57,659 bases of DNA, taken from NCBI RefSeq assembly GCF_935825525.1, contig NZ_CAKXZT010000163.1, forward strand, positions 404 to 58,062, written 5' to 3'. This stretch comes from Mesorhizobium escarrei. Its GTDB lineage: Bacteria; Pseudomonadota; Alphaproteobacteria; Rhizobiales; Rhizobiaceae. Each line of letters opens with the position of its first letter. Positions within the stretch are counted from its first letter, which is position 1. A program made the translations under genes and the position numbers. Of the stretch, positions 33,220-41,722 are shown in pieces. The notes under the pieces are model-generated. The model was given only the letters and a program-made list of their open reading frames with translations, did no database searches and was not told the origin of the DNA.

Positions 33220-34125
33220 TCAAGAAATCGAGACTTTCTTACTCAGAAAGTCCAGAAATGCACGTACACGCACGGGGAGATGTCCACCTTCACCTGCGTA
33301 AACGGCGTGGATCTCTTCGCGATCTCCAGCATTAATTTCCTCGAGGACTGGCACCAGCCGACCAGCCTCAATATCCTTCTTCACTTGAAAGCGAGCCAGT
33401 CGGGCGAGGCCTAGGCCACTTATGACGAGTTCTCGCAGGGATTCCCCGTCGCCAATACGAGTATTTCCAACCAGCGGAACGCACATTTGCTCGGTGCCTT
33501 TCATGAGAGGCCACCCCTCGATCGGCCGAATATGGGCAAGGCCGAGGCGATTGTGACGTTCCAGATCTTCGGGCGTTTTCGGCGTGCCGAAGGTTTCAAG
33601 ATATGAAGGAGAACCAACGATAATCATGCCAGTCTCACCAAGCTTGCGAGCAACAGTGTGAGAGTTTCTCAGCGGACCGCTCGTCACGATCACGTCTGTT
33701 CGTTCTCTCCGGATGTCGCCAATAGCGTCGACGAGATAAATGTCGAGCGTGACCTTCGGATTCCGGGAAAGGAATTCGGAAACGAGTGGCAGAAGAATAT
33801 GCGTGCCTATTGGTCTGGTGGCACTAACAGACAAGCGGCCCGACGGTGCTTCGCTGGCCGTGGCGCAGCTTTCGGCCTCGCCGATATCGGACAAGATCCC
33901 GACACAGCGTTCGTAAAAAATGCGTCCTTCCGGCGTAAGATGGAGCGTTCGGGTGGAGCGATTGAGTAGCCGAGCGCCTATACGTGCTTCCAGCCGCGAG
34001 ATCAATTTACTGACACCCGAGGGGGTCACTCGGTGGGCACGCGCGGCTGGCGAAAGGCCCCCCAGGTCAACGACGCTTACAAAGACTTCCATTTCACCCG
34101 ATCGGTTGACCTCCGGTCTTGGCAT
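33220..34125 (-). CDS. LysR-family transcriptional regulator
   Basis: A 301-residue LysR-type regulator. The helix-turn-helix is at about residues 24-43 (SPAARAHRVTPSGVSKLISR), followed by RLLNRSTRTLHLTPEG. The effector domain has SVSATRPIGTHILLPLVSEFLSRNP and a late ISGLGLARLARFQVKKDIEAGRLVPVLEE. GAGGAAATGTAGG lies before the ATG. It stands between an epoxide hydrolase remnant and an aldehyde dehydrogenase remnant, so its original targets may be gone. It resembles the LysR at 42829 (same VSKLI/VTRIE pattern and C-terminal DxEPIHA/DREEIHA). Confidence 0.9.
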   Translation of the reverse strand: MPRPEVNRSGEMEVFVSVVDLGGLSPAARAHRVTPSGVSKLISRLEARIGARLLNRSTRTLHLTPEGRIFYERCVGILSDIGEAESCATASEAPSGRLSVSATRPIGTHILLPLVSEFLSRNPKVTLDIYLVDAIGDIRRERTDVIVTSGPLRNSHTVARKLGETGMIIVGSPSYLETFGTPKTPEDLERHNRLGLAHIRPIEGWPLMKGTEQMCVPLVGNTRIGDGESLRELVISGLGLARLARFQVKKDIEAGRLVPVLEEINAGDREEIHAVYAGEGGHLPVRVRAFLDFLSKKVSIS

Positions 34126-34137
34126 CCTACATTTCCT

Positions 34138-34484
34138 CTAGAGGGCGAGGCCGCCGATGCAGACATATCTGGTATCGAGATAATCCTCGATACCCTGATG
34201 TCTCTCTTGTCGTGGCCCGATTCCTTGACGCCGCCGAACGGTGCCTCAGGCGTAGCGATGAGGCCTTCATTGACGCCCGACCATGCCGGATTTCAGCCCC
34301 TCCATGACCCGGAAGGCGCGGCCTGGAAAGCGGCGTCGGCGGCTTCGATGGCGCGTCGCGCTTCGACCTTGCCCGACTTCGAGACGGTGCCGATCTTGAG
34401 GCCGGTGGCCAGATTGTTGACGTCGACCGTCTGGCCGCTGTCGGCCTGCACCCACTCGCCATTGATGAGATTGGCCTGGCGCAT
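34138..34484 (-). pseudogene. succinate-semialdehyde dehydrogenase (GabD-type) remnant with internal deletion
   Basis: Three pieces of a GabD-like aldehyde dehydrogenase lie in order but in different frames. The N-terminus from the ATG at 34484 reads MRQANLINGEWVQADSG to EARRAIEAADAAF. It is joined directly to C-terminal segments FRVMEGLKSGMVG, VNEGLIATPEAPFGGVKESG and GIEDYLDTRYVCIGGLAL with a TAG at 34138. A full enzyme has about 480 residues; some 370 residues with the catalytic Cys and Glu are deleted, and frameshifts follow. Non-functional. Confidence 0.8.
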
Positions 34485-34590
34485 GAAATGGGACCTGTCT
34501 TGGAAGTCATTTCGAAATCCACGGGTTTCGCGACGCACCAATTCCATACGCGGGAGATCATGGCAGTGAGGTTGAACGCATGGTCGTTGA

Positions 34591-35880
34591 TCACTGGTTG
34601 CCGAACAGCACGTCGAGCGTCATCGCATCCGCAATGGCCTTGGTGCCGCCGGCACCGGCATGCAGATGATCGCCGGAATCGTATTCAGCTTTCATATGCA
34701 GCGGATTTGCAGGATCCCGGATGATCGCATCGAGATCAACGACGGCATCGAATTCGCCGCTGGTGCGGATCCATGCATTGACCTTCTGCCGAAGCTCGTC
34801 GCGCTGTCGGTTGTAGTACCCCTCGAGCGGGCTGCCTGCGAGTGCGTTCTCGAACGGTGTCAATGTGCCGACGACGATCCGGATATTGCGCGTATGGGCC
34901 TGGGCGATCAGCTGTCGAAAACCGGTGACAATGTCGTCAAGGGTTGGAAATGGGTCCCTTGGTGCGAAGCTTTGTCCAGGCCAAGCGATATCGTTGATGC
35001 CGATCAGCACGACCACCGCCCTAATGTTGGGCTGGCTGAGGACGTCGCGGCCGAAGCGCGCAAGCGCGTTTTCGCCCATCCTGCTCCGCAGCAATCGGGC
35101 GCCGGAAATACCTGCGTTGAGCACGGCGACGTTGTCCCCGGCAAGCCGTTCGGCCAGAAAGTCGGGCCACCTGACATTCAGGTTGAGACCCGAAGCGGCG
35201 CCATCGGTGATGGAATCCCCGAGCGCGACAACTGTCCGCGCACCCTGCGGCGCCTCTACCAGAACGTCAGTGAGGAAGATCCGTGTGGTGATCTCGCTGG
35301 GGTCCTTGATCGCCGCAGCCGCCACCTGGTTTCCCGCGCCGATATAGCCGGCCTGCTCCGCATCCCAATGAAATGTCGACAGCGGCGTCGGACTGGCCAC
35401 AAACAGCGAGACGGACACGTCGCCGCGCGCAGGCACGTCAATGTCAACCGGATCGCTGATCATCGGCGCACCCGGCGGGACAACCGCCGTTTCCGATCCG
35501 CTGAAGGTCAATACGCGATCGCTGCCGTCCCGAATTGCAGAGCCTTGACCGGCCAGCGCGATATGCGCTGCGTTGATGATCAGGGGTTCCGTGCCATACT
35601 CGTTGGAGATGACAATGCGCAGCCGATTGCCCCCCAGGCTGAGACGCACGACCTGGCGCACCGTCTGGTTCCACAGGTTGAACGGCAGCAGAGTGGGCAG
35701 AGGAAAATCACCGTCCCAGACCGGCTGAGGGCTGGCGGCCCAAGTCCCGATCCAAGTCATGCTGTCGGCAGCACGCGACGGTGTGGCAAGGGCGACGCCA
35801 GCTCCTATTATTGTCGTCAGCGCCACGCCTATCCTGGCGCCACGGCAGACGCATTCGCACATGCGGTCGATCCGTTCCAC
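34591..35880 (-). CDS. secreted SGNH/GDSL-family hydrolase
   Basis: A 429-residue secreted esterase-like protein. An N-terminal signal peptide ends near TPSRAAD (about residue 38). A beta-rich N-terminal domain (about 40-190) precedes the SGNH domain: block I VVALGDSITDGAASG with the nucleophile Ser, block II NAGISGARLL, block III LIGINDIAWPG, block V DHLHAGAGG with Asp and His. Members deacetylate or de-esterify carbohydrates and other esters in the periplasm or outside. The GTG start has GGGAGAG upstream and lies 38 bases after the transketolase C-terminal gene, so it is probably the third gene of that operon. Confidence 0.88.
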   Translation of the reverse strand: MERIDRMCECVCRGARIGVALTTIIGAGVALATPSRAADSMTWIGTWAASPQPVWDGDFPLPTLLPFNLWNQTVRQVVRLSLGGNRLRIVISNEYGTEPLIINAAHIALAGQGSAIRDGSDRVLTFSGSETAVVPPGAPMISDPVDIDVPARGDVSVSLFVASPTPLSTFHWDAEQAGYIGAGNQVAAAAIKDPSEITTRIFLTDVLVEAPQGARTVVALGDSITDGAASGLNLNVRWPDFLAERLAGDNVAVLNAGISGARLLRSRMGENALARFGRDVLSQPNIRAVVVLIGINDIAWPGQSFAPRDPFPTLDDIVTGFRQLIAQAHTRNIRIVVGTLTPFENALAGSPLEGYYNRQRDELRQKVNAWIRTSGEFDAVVDLDAIIRDPANPLHMKAEYDSGDHLHAGAGGTKAIADAMTLDVLFGNQ

Positions 35881-35918
35881 GTTGCTCTCCCAAGGTTCAA
35901 TTCGTTGCAGCGCTGGTC

Positions 35919-36896
35919 CTAAGCGAGCAAACCCGCCGCGATCTCTTCGATACCGGCGCTGTCCAGCTTGTAATGCGCATAGAGATGGGTTGGCGGCGCG
36001 ATCAGGCTGTATTCGTCATGGATGCCGTGGCGGCGCAGCTTCACCGGCAATCCTTCGCCGGCGATCACCTCGGCGACAGCGCCGCCGAGACCACCCAGAA
36101 CATTGTGTTCTTCCACTGTAAGCACCATCCTGGCGTTCGTGGCCGCCTCGAGAATGGCGTCACTGTCGATCGGCTTGACCGTCGCCATATCGAGCAGGCC
36201 GACGCTGTGACCTTTGGCGTTCAGGGCTTTGGCCGCCTGAAGCGCCGGATGCACCGTCGAGCCGCATGCGATTATGACCAGGTCCTTGCCGCCGAGATGC
36301 TTGATTGCCTTGCCGAAGACGAAAGGTTTGCCAGCCTGATAGACCACCGGGTCGCGCCCACGCTGGGTACGGATATAGATCGGCTCTGCATAGTCGGCTG
36401 ATGCTGCGATCACCGAGGCAAGCTGGGCGCCATCGGCTGGCGCCACCACGGTCAGACCGGCTATAGAGCGGGCGATGGCGAGGTCTTCGGTGGCATGATG
36501 CGAGGTGCCGTAGAAGCCGAGCGAGATGCCGGCGTGGTGGCCGATCAGCCGCACCGGCAGGGCGGAGTAGGCAACGTCCATGCGAATCTGTTCGCAGCAC
36601 AGCAGTGCCAGAAAAGAAGCGAATGTCGCGACATAGGGCTTGAGCCCTACCGCGGCCATTCCGGCCGCCGCCGACACCATGTTCTGCTCGGAAATTCCAA
36701 ACTGGACGAAGCGCTCCGGGCATTCCCGCGCGAATTTTGCCAGACCGTTCGAATATTGCAGATCGGCGGTTCCGGCGACCACCGGCTCGCCAGCCTGGAC
36801 CAGCTCGAGCAGCGCGTCGGATAAGGCGTCGAGGCCCGGCGTCTGGGCATTCAACTGGCGATACTGCCAGGACTTTTCGGATAGCGGCCGGTTCAT
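35919..36896 (-). CDS. transketolase-like protein, C-terminal subunit
   Basis: A 325-residue protein equal to the pyrimidine-binding and C-terminal domains of transketolase. PERFVQFGISEQNMVSAAAGMA carries the ThDP-activating Glu, IRMDVAYSALPVRLIGHHAGISLGFYGTSHHATEDLAI matches the PYR domain, and GHSVGLLDMATVKPIDSDAI the C-terminal domain. It pairs with the N-terminal subunit at 36893 (4-base ATGA overlap). Split transketolases transfer two-carbon ketol units in pentose or unusual sugar catabolism. Context suggests a catabolic substrate, not the central pentose phosphate cycle. Confidence 0.88.
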   Translation of the reverse strand: MNRPLSEKSWQYRQLNAQTPGLDALSDALLELVQAGEPVVAGTADLQYSNGLAKFARECPERFVQFGISEQNMVSAAAGMAAVGLKPYVATFASFLALLCCEQIRMDVAYSALPVRLIGHHAGISLGFYGTSHHATEDLAIARSIAGLTVVAPADGAQLASVIAASADYAEPIYIRTQRGRDPVVYQAGKPFVFGKAIKHLGGKDLVIIACGSTVHPALQAAKALNAKGHSVGLLDMATVKPIDSDAILEAATNARMVLTVEEHNVLGGLGGAVAEVIAGEGLPVKLRRHGIHDEYSLIAPPTHLYAHYKLDSAGIEEIAAGLLA

Positions 36897-37714
36897 CCCC
36901 TTATCTCCATTGCCTTGATCTCGGCGATCGCCCGTTTGGCATCGACCGGATCGAGATAGCCGAGATGCCAGCCCGGTTCGGCCTCCATGTAGGAGACGCC
37001 CCTGCCCTTCACCGTCTCGGCCACGACCATGACCGGGCGGTCGCGCGCCGTGTCGGCCTTGAGAGAGCGCAGCAGCGTCGTTACCGCTCCGATGTCATGG
37101 CCGTCGACGACGTGGGTTTCCCAGCCGAAGCTCCGCCATTTGTCGACGATCGGCTCGACGGTGATGATATCGTCGACGGCGCCGTCGAGCTGGTAGCCAT
37201 TGCGGTCGATGATGCCAATCAGGCGGTTCAGCCGGTTGTGGGCTCCGAACAGCGCCGCTTCCCAGACCTGGCCTTCCTGCAGCTCGCCGTCGCCGATCAT
37301 CACGAAAGTATGGAAGTCCTTGCCGAGGATGCGGCCGGCCAGCGCCATGCCGCAGCCGGCCGACAGCGCATGGCCGATGGAACCGGAACTGAAATCAATG
37401 CCGGGCACCTTGCGCATGTCGGGATGGTCGCCGAGCGGATTGCCGAGGCGCGTGTAGCCATCGAGGACTTCCGTCGGAAAGAAGCCAAGATCGGCAAGGA
37501 TCGGGAAGAGCCCAACCGCGGCATGGCCCTTGCCCATCATGAAACGATCGCGCTCGGCCCAGTTCGGCTCACCGGGCTTCAGGCGCATGACGCCATAGTA
37601 GAGCGAGGCGAACAGCTCGGCGGCCGAAAAGGCGGAGGTGTAATGGCCGACCTTGGCGATCTCGATCAGCCGGATCGCCTCCAGACGGGAGAACAGTGCT
37701 TTGTCCTTCAGCAT
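36893..37714 (-). CDS. transketolase-like protein, N-terminal (ThDP-binding) subunit
   Basis: A 273-residue protein equal to the PP domain of transketolase: FMMGKGHAAVGLFPIL, FSSGSIGHALSAGCGMALAG, and the ThDP/metal motif MIGDGELQEGQVWEAALFG with IIDRNGYQLDG. ETVKGRGVSYME is the conserved C-terminal piece. The ATG at 37714 (MLKDKALF) with GGGGTGGAA upstream is preferred; upstream in-frame sequence is not family-like. First gene of an operon with the C-terminal subunit and the SGNH hydrolase, divergent from the amidohydrolase gene. Confidence 0.88.
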   Translation of the reverse strand: MLKDKALFSRLEAIRLIEIAKVGHYTSAFSAAELFASLYYGVMRLKPGEPNWAERDRFMMGKGHAAVGLFPILADLGFFPTEVLDGYTRLGNPLGDHPDMRKVPGIDFSSGSIGHALSAGCGMALAGRILGKDFHTFVMIGDGELQEGQVWEAALFGAHNRLNRLIGIIDRNGYQLDGAVDDIITVEPIVDKWRSFGWETHVVDGHDIGAVTTLLRSLKADTARDRPVMVVAETVKGRGVSYMEAEPGWHLGYLDPVDAKRAIAEIKAMEIRG

Positions 37715-38020
37715 AGCCAATTCCACCCCGGTGGGCGCGAATTCAGCGCGACCGGCGAGCGGCGAATTATTTGCTGTCCTGTTGTTCTGCTTCCCGAGCA
37801 CGCTTGTTGTCCTCCACGTGAACGCCGATCTCACCTTCGGCTTTTGTCGGTTTCTAACCGTTCAGCGGTCATTCCGTTGGCAATTCATTCTGAAAACTGA
37901 CTGCGGAAATGCTGAAAAATCCGAGTCCAATTGGCGTGCTAGAGACGAGCATCAGGCGATCCGTTTACCGCTGCAATTTGCTGTGGCGGCACGATCGGCC
38001 ACGGCAAAGCGGAGGAAATC
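37715..38020. other. divergent promoter region (transketolase and amidohydrolase operons)
   Basis: About 306 bases with no gene. Both flanking operons must start here. I see no copy of the 16-bp motif found in the other island and no strong promoter match. A LysR of this region (33220, 41723 or 42829) may act here. Confidence 0.4.
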
Positions 38021-39031
38021 ATGAAGGACGGAATGTTTGTCTTCGACGCAGCGGTCCATTGCCAGGACTTCACCGACAGGCAGATCAAGCCCGGCAGCGA
38101 CGGGCGCCGCGTGCGCGTGCTGCGCGAACAGTTGAAGGGCTTCATCGATCTGACAGCGCGGCGCGGCCCGGAGGCCAATCCCGGCTTCGAGTCACCACCG
38201 GACCTCGACTGGGCGAATGCCGCCCTCTTCGAGAAGTCTGACACCGATCTAGCCATGGCGTGTTCGGTGCCGCTCTTCGCCCATTGGAAGGCCGGCCTTG
38301 GCCCCGTCGAACTGAGCTACGAACTGGCCAAATCCAACCCGTCGCGCATCCTTTTGACGGGAGGCGTCGACCCCGCCTACCAGGGGCTGGACTACGCACT
38401 TGCCGAGATGGAGCGCCAGGTAAAGGAATGGGGCGCCGTTAGCATGAAGTTTTATCAGTACCAGATGCGTGGCTGCCAGTGGCGCGCCGACGATCGCGAT
38501 GTCGCCTATCCACTATGGGAGAAGGCCATCGAGCTCGGCATCAAGATGGTTCAGTTCCACAAGGGCTTTCCGCTCGAGCTCGGACCGGTCGAGGCCTTCA
38601 TGCCAAACGACATCCAGTATGCGGCGGCCGATTTCCCCGAACTCAATTTCGGCATTCACCATCTGGGCGACCCCTATGTCGCCGAAACCATCTCGATCGC
38701 AAGCCGGTTCGAAAACGTCTACCTGATCCTGCCGCTGTGGTTCAATCAGTACTTCCTGCAGCCCCACAAGATGCTGCACAGGCTCGGCGAAGCGCTGCTC
38801 TTCGTCGGCAGCGACCGCATCTGCTACGGTTCCGAGGCGTTCATCTGGCCCCACATCCAGCCCTACATCGATGCCTGGGCGGCGATGGAGATGCCGGACG
38901 AATTGCAGGACAAATACGGCTATCCGGAGCTCACCAGAGCGATCAAGGAAAAGGTCTTCGGCATCAACTTCGCCAACGGCCTCGGTATTGATCTCAACCG
39001 CAAGCGCGCCGAGTTCGGGCTCGCCGCATGA
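38021..39031 (+). CDS. amidohydrolase-family (amidohydrolase-2 type) protein
   Basis: A 336-residue TIM-barrel metal-dependent hydrolase or decarboxylase. GIKMVQFHKGFPLEL, LNFGIHHLGDPYVAET and FVGSDRICYGSEAFIWP follow the amidohydrolase-2 layout. The N-terminal metal site reads VFDAAVHCQDF, so the usual HxH is replaced by HxQ. Excellent ribosome binding site (GGAGGAAA) before the ATG. The stop overlaps the NifU-like gene at 39028 by 4 bases. Members hydrolyse or decarboxylate ring compounds; the substrate here is unknown. Divergent from the transketolase operon. Confidence 0.85.
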   Translation: MKDGMFVFDAAVHCQDFTDRQIKPGSDGRRVRVLREQLKGFIDLTARRGPEANPGFESPPDLDWANAALFEKSDTDLAMACSVPLFAHWKAGLGPVELSYELAKSNPSRILLTGGVDPAYQGLDYALAEMERQVKEWGAVSMKFYQYQMRGCQWRADDRDVAYPLWEKAIELGIKMVQFHKGFPLELGPVEAFMPNDIQYAAADFPELNFGIHHLGDPYVAETISIASRFENVYLILPLWFNQYFLQPHKMLHRLGEALLFVGSDRICYGSEAFIWPHIQPYIDAWAAMEMPDELQDKYGYPELTRAIKEKVFGINFANGLGIDLNRKRAEFGLAA

Positions 39032-39333
39032 CCGCCGGTGGCCCACCGATCAGCGCGGACGGTCTTGAACGGGCACTGGCCTGCATCCGCCCGCTGGTGC
39101 TCGGCCATGGCGGCAACATCGAAATCGTCGATGTCGACAATGGCGTCGTCACCGTCGAGCTGACCGGTGCCTGCGAGGCATGCCCCAACATCGCCATGAC
39201 CTATGCAGGGTCGATCCGCACCTTCCTGATGGAGGTCCCCGGCGTCATGGATGTAAAGTGCCGGCGGATGCATGCATCGGAGCGGACCCTCGACCGCATC
39301 GCCCACATGCTGGGCGCCCGCCCCTTCGAGTAA
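39028..39333 (+). CDS. NifU C-terminal-domain (Fe-S scaffold-like) protein
   Basis: A 101-residue stand-alone NifU C-terminal domain. ALACIRPLVLGHGGNIEIVDV is the first half; VELTGACEACPNIAMTYAGSI carries the CxxC (Cys49 and Cys52) that binds a 4Fe-4S cluster; the rest matches the final helix region. Such proteins deliver Fe-S clusters. It is translationally coupled to the amidohydrolase (ATGA overlap), which itself has no obvious cluster-binding motif, so the partner is a puzzle. A short gap and a convergent terminator follow. Confidence 0.88.
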   Translation: MTAGGPPISADGLERALACIRPLVLGHGGNIEIVDVDNGVVTVELTGACEACPNIAMTYAGSIRTFLMEVPGVMDVKCRRMHASERTLDRIAHMLGARPFE

Positions 39334-39430
39334 CGACCGCATCGGCCGACGCCGCACCTGATGCGGGTCCGACCGCTTACAACTCCGCTCGGCAAGCTTC
39401 CCACAAGACCCTGGCACCAGCTCCGGTCGC

Positions 39431-39461
39431 AAAAAAGCGGCGCTGTCTGCCAGCGCCGCTT
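39431..39461 (-). terminator. strong Rho-independent terminator, minus strand
   Basis: A perfect 11-bp inverted repeat (AAGCGGCGCTG with CAGCGCCGCTT, 5-base loop) followed by a T-run (six T in all) on the minus strand. It lies 18 bases after the stop of the PRISE-like SDR gene and terminates the minus-strand unit. Confidence 0.85.
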
Positions 39462-39478
39462 GATGCCGATCCAAGAGA

Positions 39479-40546
39479 TCACGGAATGACGCGTTCGCGC
39501 CGCAGGCGATCGAAGACGTCGATGAACGAACGGTCTGTGTCCTGATAGTCCAGGAAGCCGAAACGGCGGCTCTTCTCCATGCTGTTGACGCATTCCATCG
39601 GTCGGCCGAGGTCGAGGTCGGTGTGCCAGGGAGAGGCCAGCATGCCAAGCTTGTTCGGCTGGAGACCGTGTTGGGCGACCAGCCCGTCCCATGCTGGGCC
39701 CAAGTCCTTCATCTGGTCCTCAAGCTTGACCTGCCTTTCGGGGTAAGGCGCGGCCTCGATACCGAAATAGCCAGCGATGACCTTCCACAGCCGGCTCCAG
39801 CGGAAGACATCGCCGTTGGCCGCGTTGTAGGCCTCGTTGGCTGCATTCGGTTCGGTAGAGGCCCAGACGATCTGCCGGGCCAACAGGCGCGCATCGGTGA
39901 TGTCGTTCAGGCCGTGATAGGCTGCAGGATGGCCGGGAAAGAAGAACGGCTGAACGGTTGCCTTGCAGATCGAGGCATGCGTCGCCAGCGTGGCGCCGAT
40001 ATTCATCAGGTTGCCGAGGGCATAGCCGATAATCGTATGCGAACGGTGCACGCTCCAAGTGAAGGCGCGCTCTGCCGCCGCCGCCATGACGATGTCCTCC
40101 AGCGCATAGTAGAAATTCTTGTGGGGCAGGCGCGGCTGGTCTTCGCGGAACGGCGTCACCGGCGTGCTCTTGGCATAGTGTTCGAACGGGCCGAGATAGT
40201 GCTTGGTGCCGGTCACAACCGCCACATGTTCGACGCAACTCTTGCCCCTGAACGCCTCGAGCACATTGCCAAGCATGGCGCCGTTCAGTCGGATGTTCTC
40301 GTCTTCGTCGGCGCCCCGGGTCCAGGTGCAGTAGAAGATATGCGTCGGTTCCAGATGAGCCAGGCTCTGGAGTGTCTTCTCGCGGTCGAGGATATCGAGA
40401 GTGATCGCGTTGACATAACTCGTGCCGAGCGGCGGCCGCCGGGAGATGCCATTGATCTCCCAGCCCCCCTGCTCGGCAAGATGCTCGGCGACGTTCAGCC
40501 CGACGATGCCGGTCACACCGACGATCAAGGCGCGTTTCTTGTACAT
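39479..40546 (-). CDS. atypical SDR of the PRISE type (progesterone 5-beta-reductase/iridoid synthase-like)
   Basis: A 355-residue extended SDR. RALIVGVTGIVGLNVAEHL is the NAD(P) loop; ISRRPPLG the adjacent cofactor segment; NFYYALEDIVMAA carries the YYxxED motif that replaces YxxxK in PRISE enzymes; FTWSVHRSHTIIGYALGN and AYNAANGDVFRWSRLW are further family motifs. PRISE enzymes reduce activated C=C bonds of enones. The ATG at 40546 has AGGGAGA upstream. A strong terminator follows. Position downstream of a second SDR and a LysR gene on the same strand suggests one pathway. Confidence 0.85.
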   Translation of the reverse strand: MYKKRALIVGVTGIVGLNVAEHLAEQGGWEINGISRRPPLGTSYVNAITLDILDREKTLQSLAHLEPTHIFYCTWTRGADEDENIRLNGAMLGNVLEAFRGKSCVEHVAVVTGTKHYLGPFEHYAKSTPVTPFREDQPRLPHKNFYYALEDIVMAAAAERAFTWSVHRSHTIIGYALGNLMNIGATLATHASICKATVQPFFFPGHPAAYHGLNDITDARLLARQIVWASTEPNAANEAYNAANGDVFRWSRLWKVIAGYFGIEAAPYPERQVKLEDQMKDLGPAWDGLVAQHGLQPNKLGMLASPWHTDLDLGRPMECVNSMEKSRRFGFLDYQDTDRSFIDVFDRLRRERVIP

Positions 40547-40729
40547 GGGATCTCCCTGATGCTGTCGTCCACGCGGCGCGATGCGCCCCATGGCGATCGA
40601 TGAAATATTAGGCTCGAGCATCGACCAGCGGCAGCCGGCTGCGTTTCCAAACAGCTGTGCCGCCACGTCAATGCGGATGATGTCGGCGGCCGATCATCGC
40701 TGCGGATCGGGCGCGTGTTTTCCCGGCGC

Positions 40730-41512
40730 TCAGAGGATCGAGTGGACAGCGCCGCCGTCGGCACGCTGCGTGGTGCCGTTCATCGCCCAGTTGGCCGCCA
40801 TCTGTACGACGGCCCGTCCGTGCATTTCCGGATCGATCAGCTTCTGGATGAGCGATCCGGGCTGGTCGTCCTTGAAAAATCCCCGCAGCACGTCATCGAA
40901 CGAGATCCCCCGTTCGGCGGCTATTCCGTGGAAGTAGTCCTTGACCGAATCCGTCGCCGTCGGTCCCGGCATGTAGGCGTTGACGCGGACGCGGGTGCCG
41001 CGCGTCATCTCGGCAAGCGCCCGCGACAGGCCGAGCTGGGCGGTCTTGGTCAGGGAATAATGGACCATGAAAGGTATCGAGCGCACCGCCGCCTCGCTCG
41101 AGATGAAGACGATACTGCCGTCGTCGTTTCCGAGCATCTCCTTCAGCACCGGCCGGGTGATGCGGATGCCGGTCATGACGTTGAACTCGAAATATTCGTG
41201 CCAGCGCTCGTCGGAGATGTCGAAAAAATCCTCGACGTCGAAGCGGCCGATATTGTTGACCAGGAACGAAATCGGACCGGACTGGCGTGCAAAGGCGTAG
41301 AGCTTGGCCGCGCCTTCCGCCGTGGTGAGATCGGCGACGATGCCGCGGCAGTTGGGTCCGATTTTGGTGACGGCCGCCTCCAGCTTCGCCTCATCACGGC
41401 CGTTGATGACGACGGTTACCCCTTCATTGTGGAACGACCGGGCGATTGCCAGTCCGATGCCGGAACTGCCGCCGGTCACGATTGCAACTTTTCCAGCTAT
41501 ACCGAGATCCAT
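40730..41512 (-). CDS. SDR-family oxidoreductase
   Basis: A 260-residue classical SDR: VAIVTGGSSGIGLAIARSF, NNIGRFDVED, catalytic S in VFISSEAAV, YSLTK with Tyr and Lys. The C-terminus is longer than usual (DYFHGIAAERGISFDDVLRG, then AMNGTTQRADGG) as in a branch with an extended substrate lid. The ATG at 41512 has GGAGG 7 bases upstream. It lies between the LysR gene at 41723 and the PRISE-like gene, all on the minus strand, with gaps of about 180-210 bases. Substrate unknown. Confidence 0.86.
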   Translation of the reverse strand: MDLGIAGKVAIVTGGSSGIGLAIARSFHNEGVTVVINGRDEAKLEAAVTKIGPNCRGIVADLTTAEGAAKLYAFARQSGPISFLVNNIGRFDVEDFFDISDERWHEYFEFNVMTGIRITRPVLKEMLGNDDGSIVFISSEAAVRSIPFMVHYSLTKTAQLGLSRALAEMTRGTRVRVNAYMPGPTATDSVKDYFHGIAAERGISFDDVLRGFFKDDQPGSLIQKLIDPEMHGRAVVQMAANWAMNGTTQRADGGAVHSIL

Positions 41513-41722
41513 GACCTTGGCCTCCATCCTGTTGATTGAAGAAAATTGACTGTGGCAAACGTCCGCCCGGTCGCTCGTGCTGATCGCAGCTGACTGCACG
41601 CGCTCTGCCCGCCGCCTTGTTGCCCGTCTTTGCCGGCCGGAAAAACAGCCAAGGGCGAAAGACCTATTTCGGCATTTCCGAAAGATGCTACTGCTTTGAG
41701 GCAGATGCTGGCATCCGGCGAC

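Noticed and set aside
34660..35922. 420-codon plus-strand frame over the SGNH hydrolase
   Set aside because: Antisense shadow; the minus strand has a signal peptide and all SGNH blocks.
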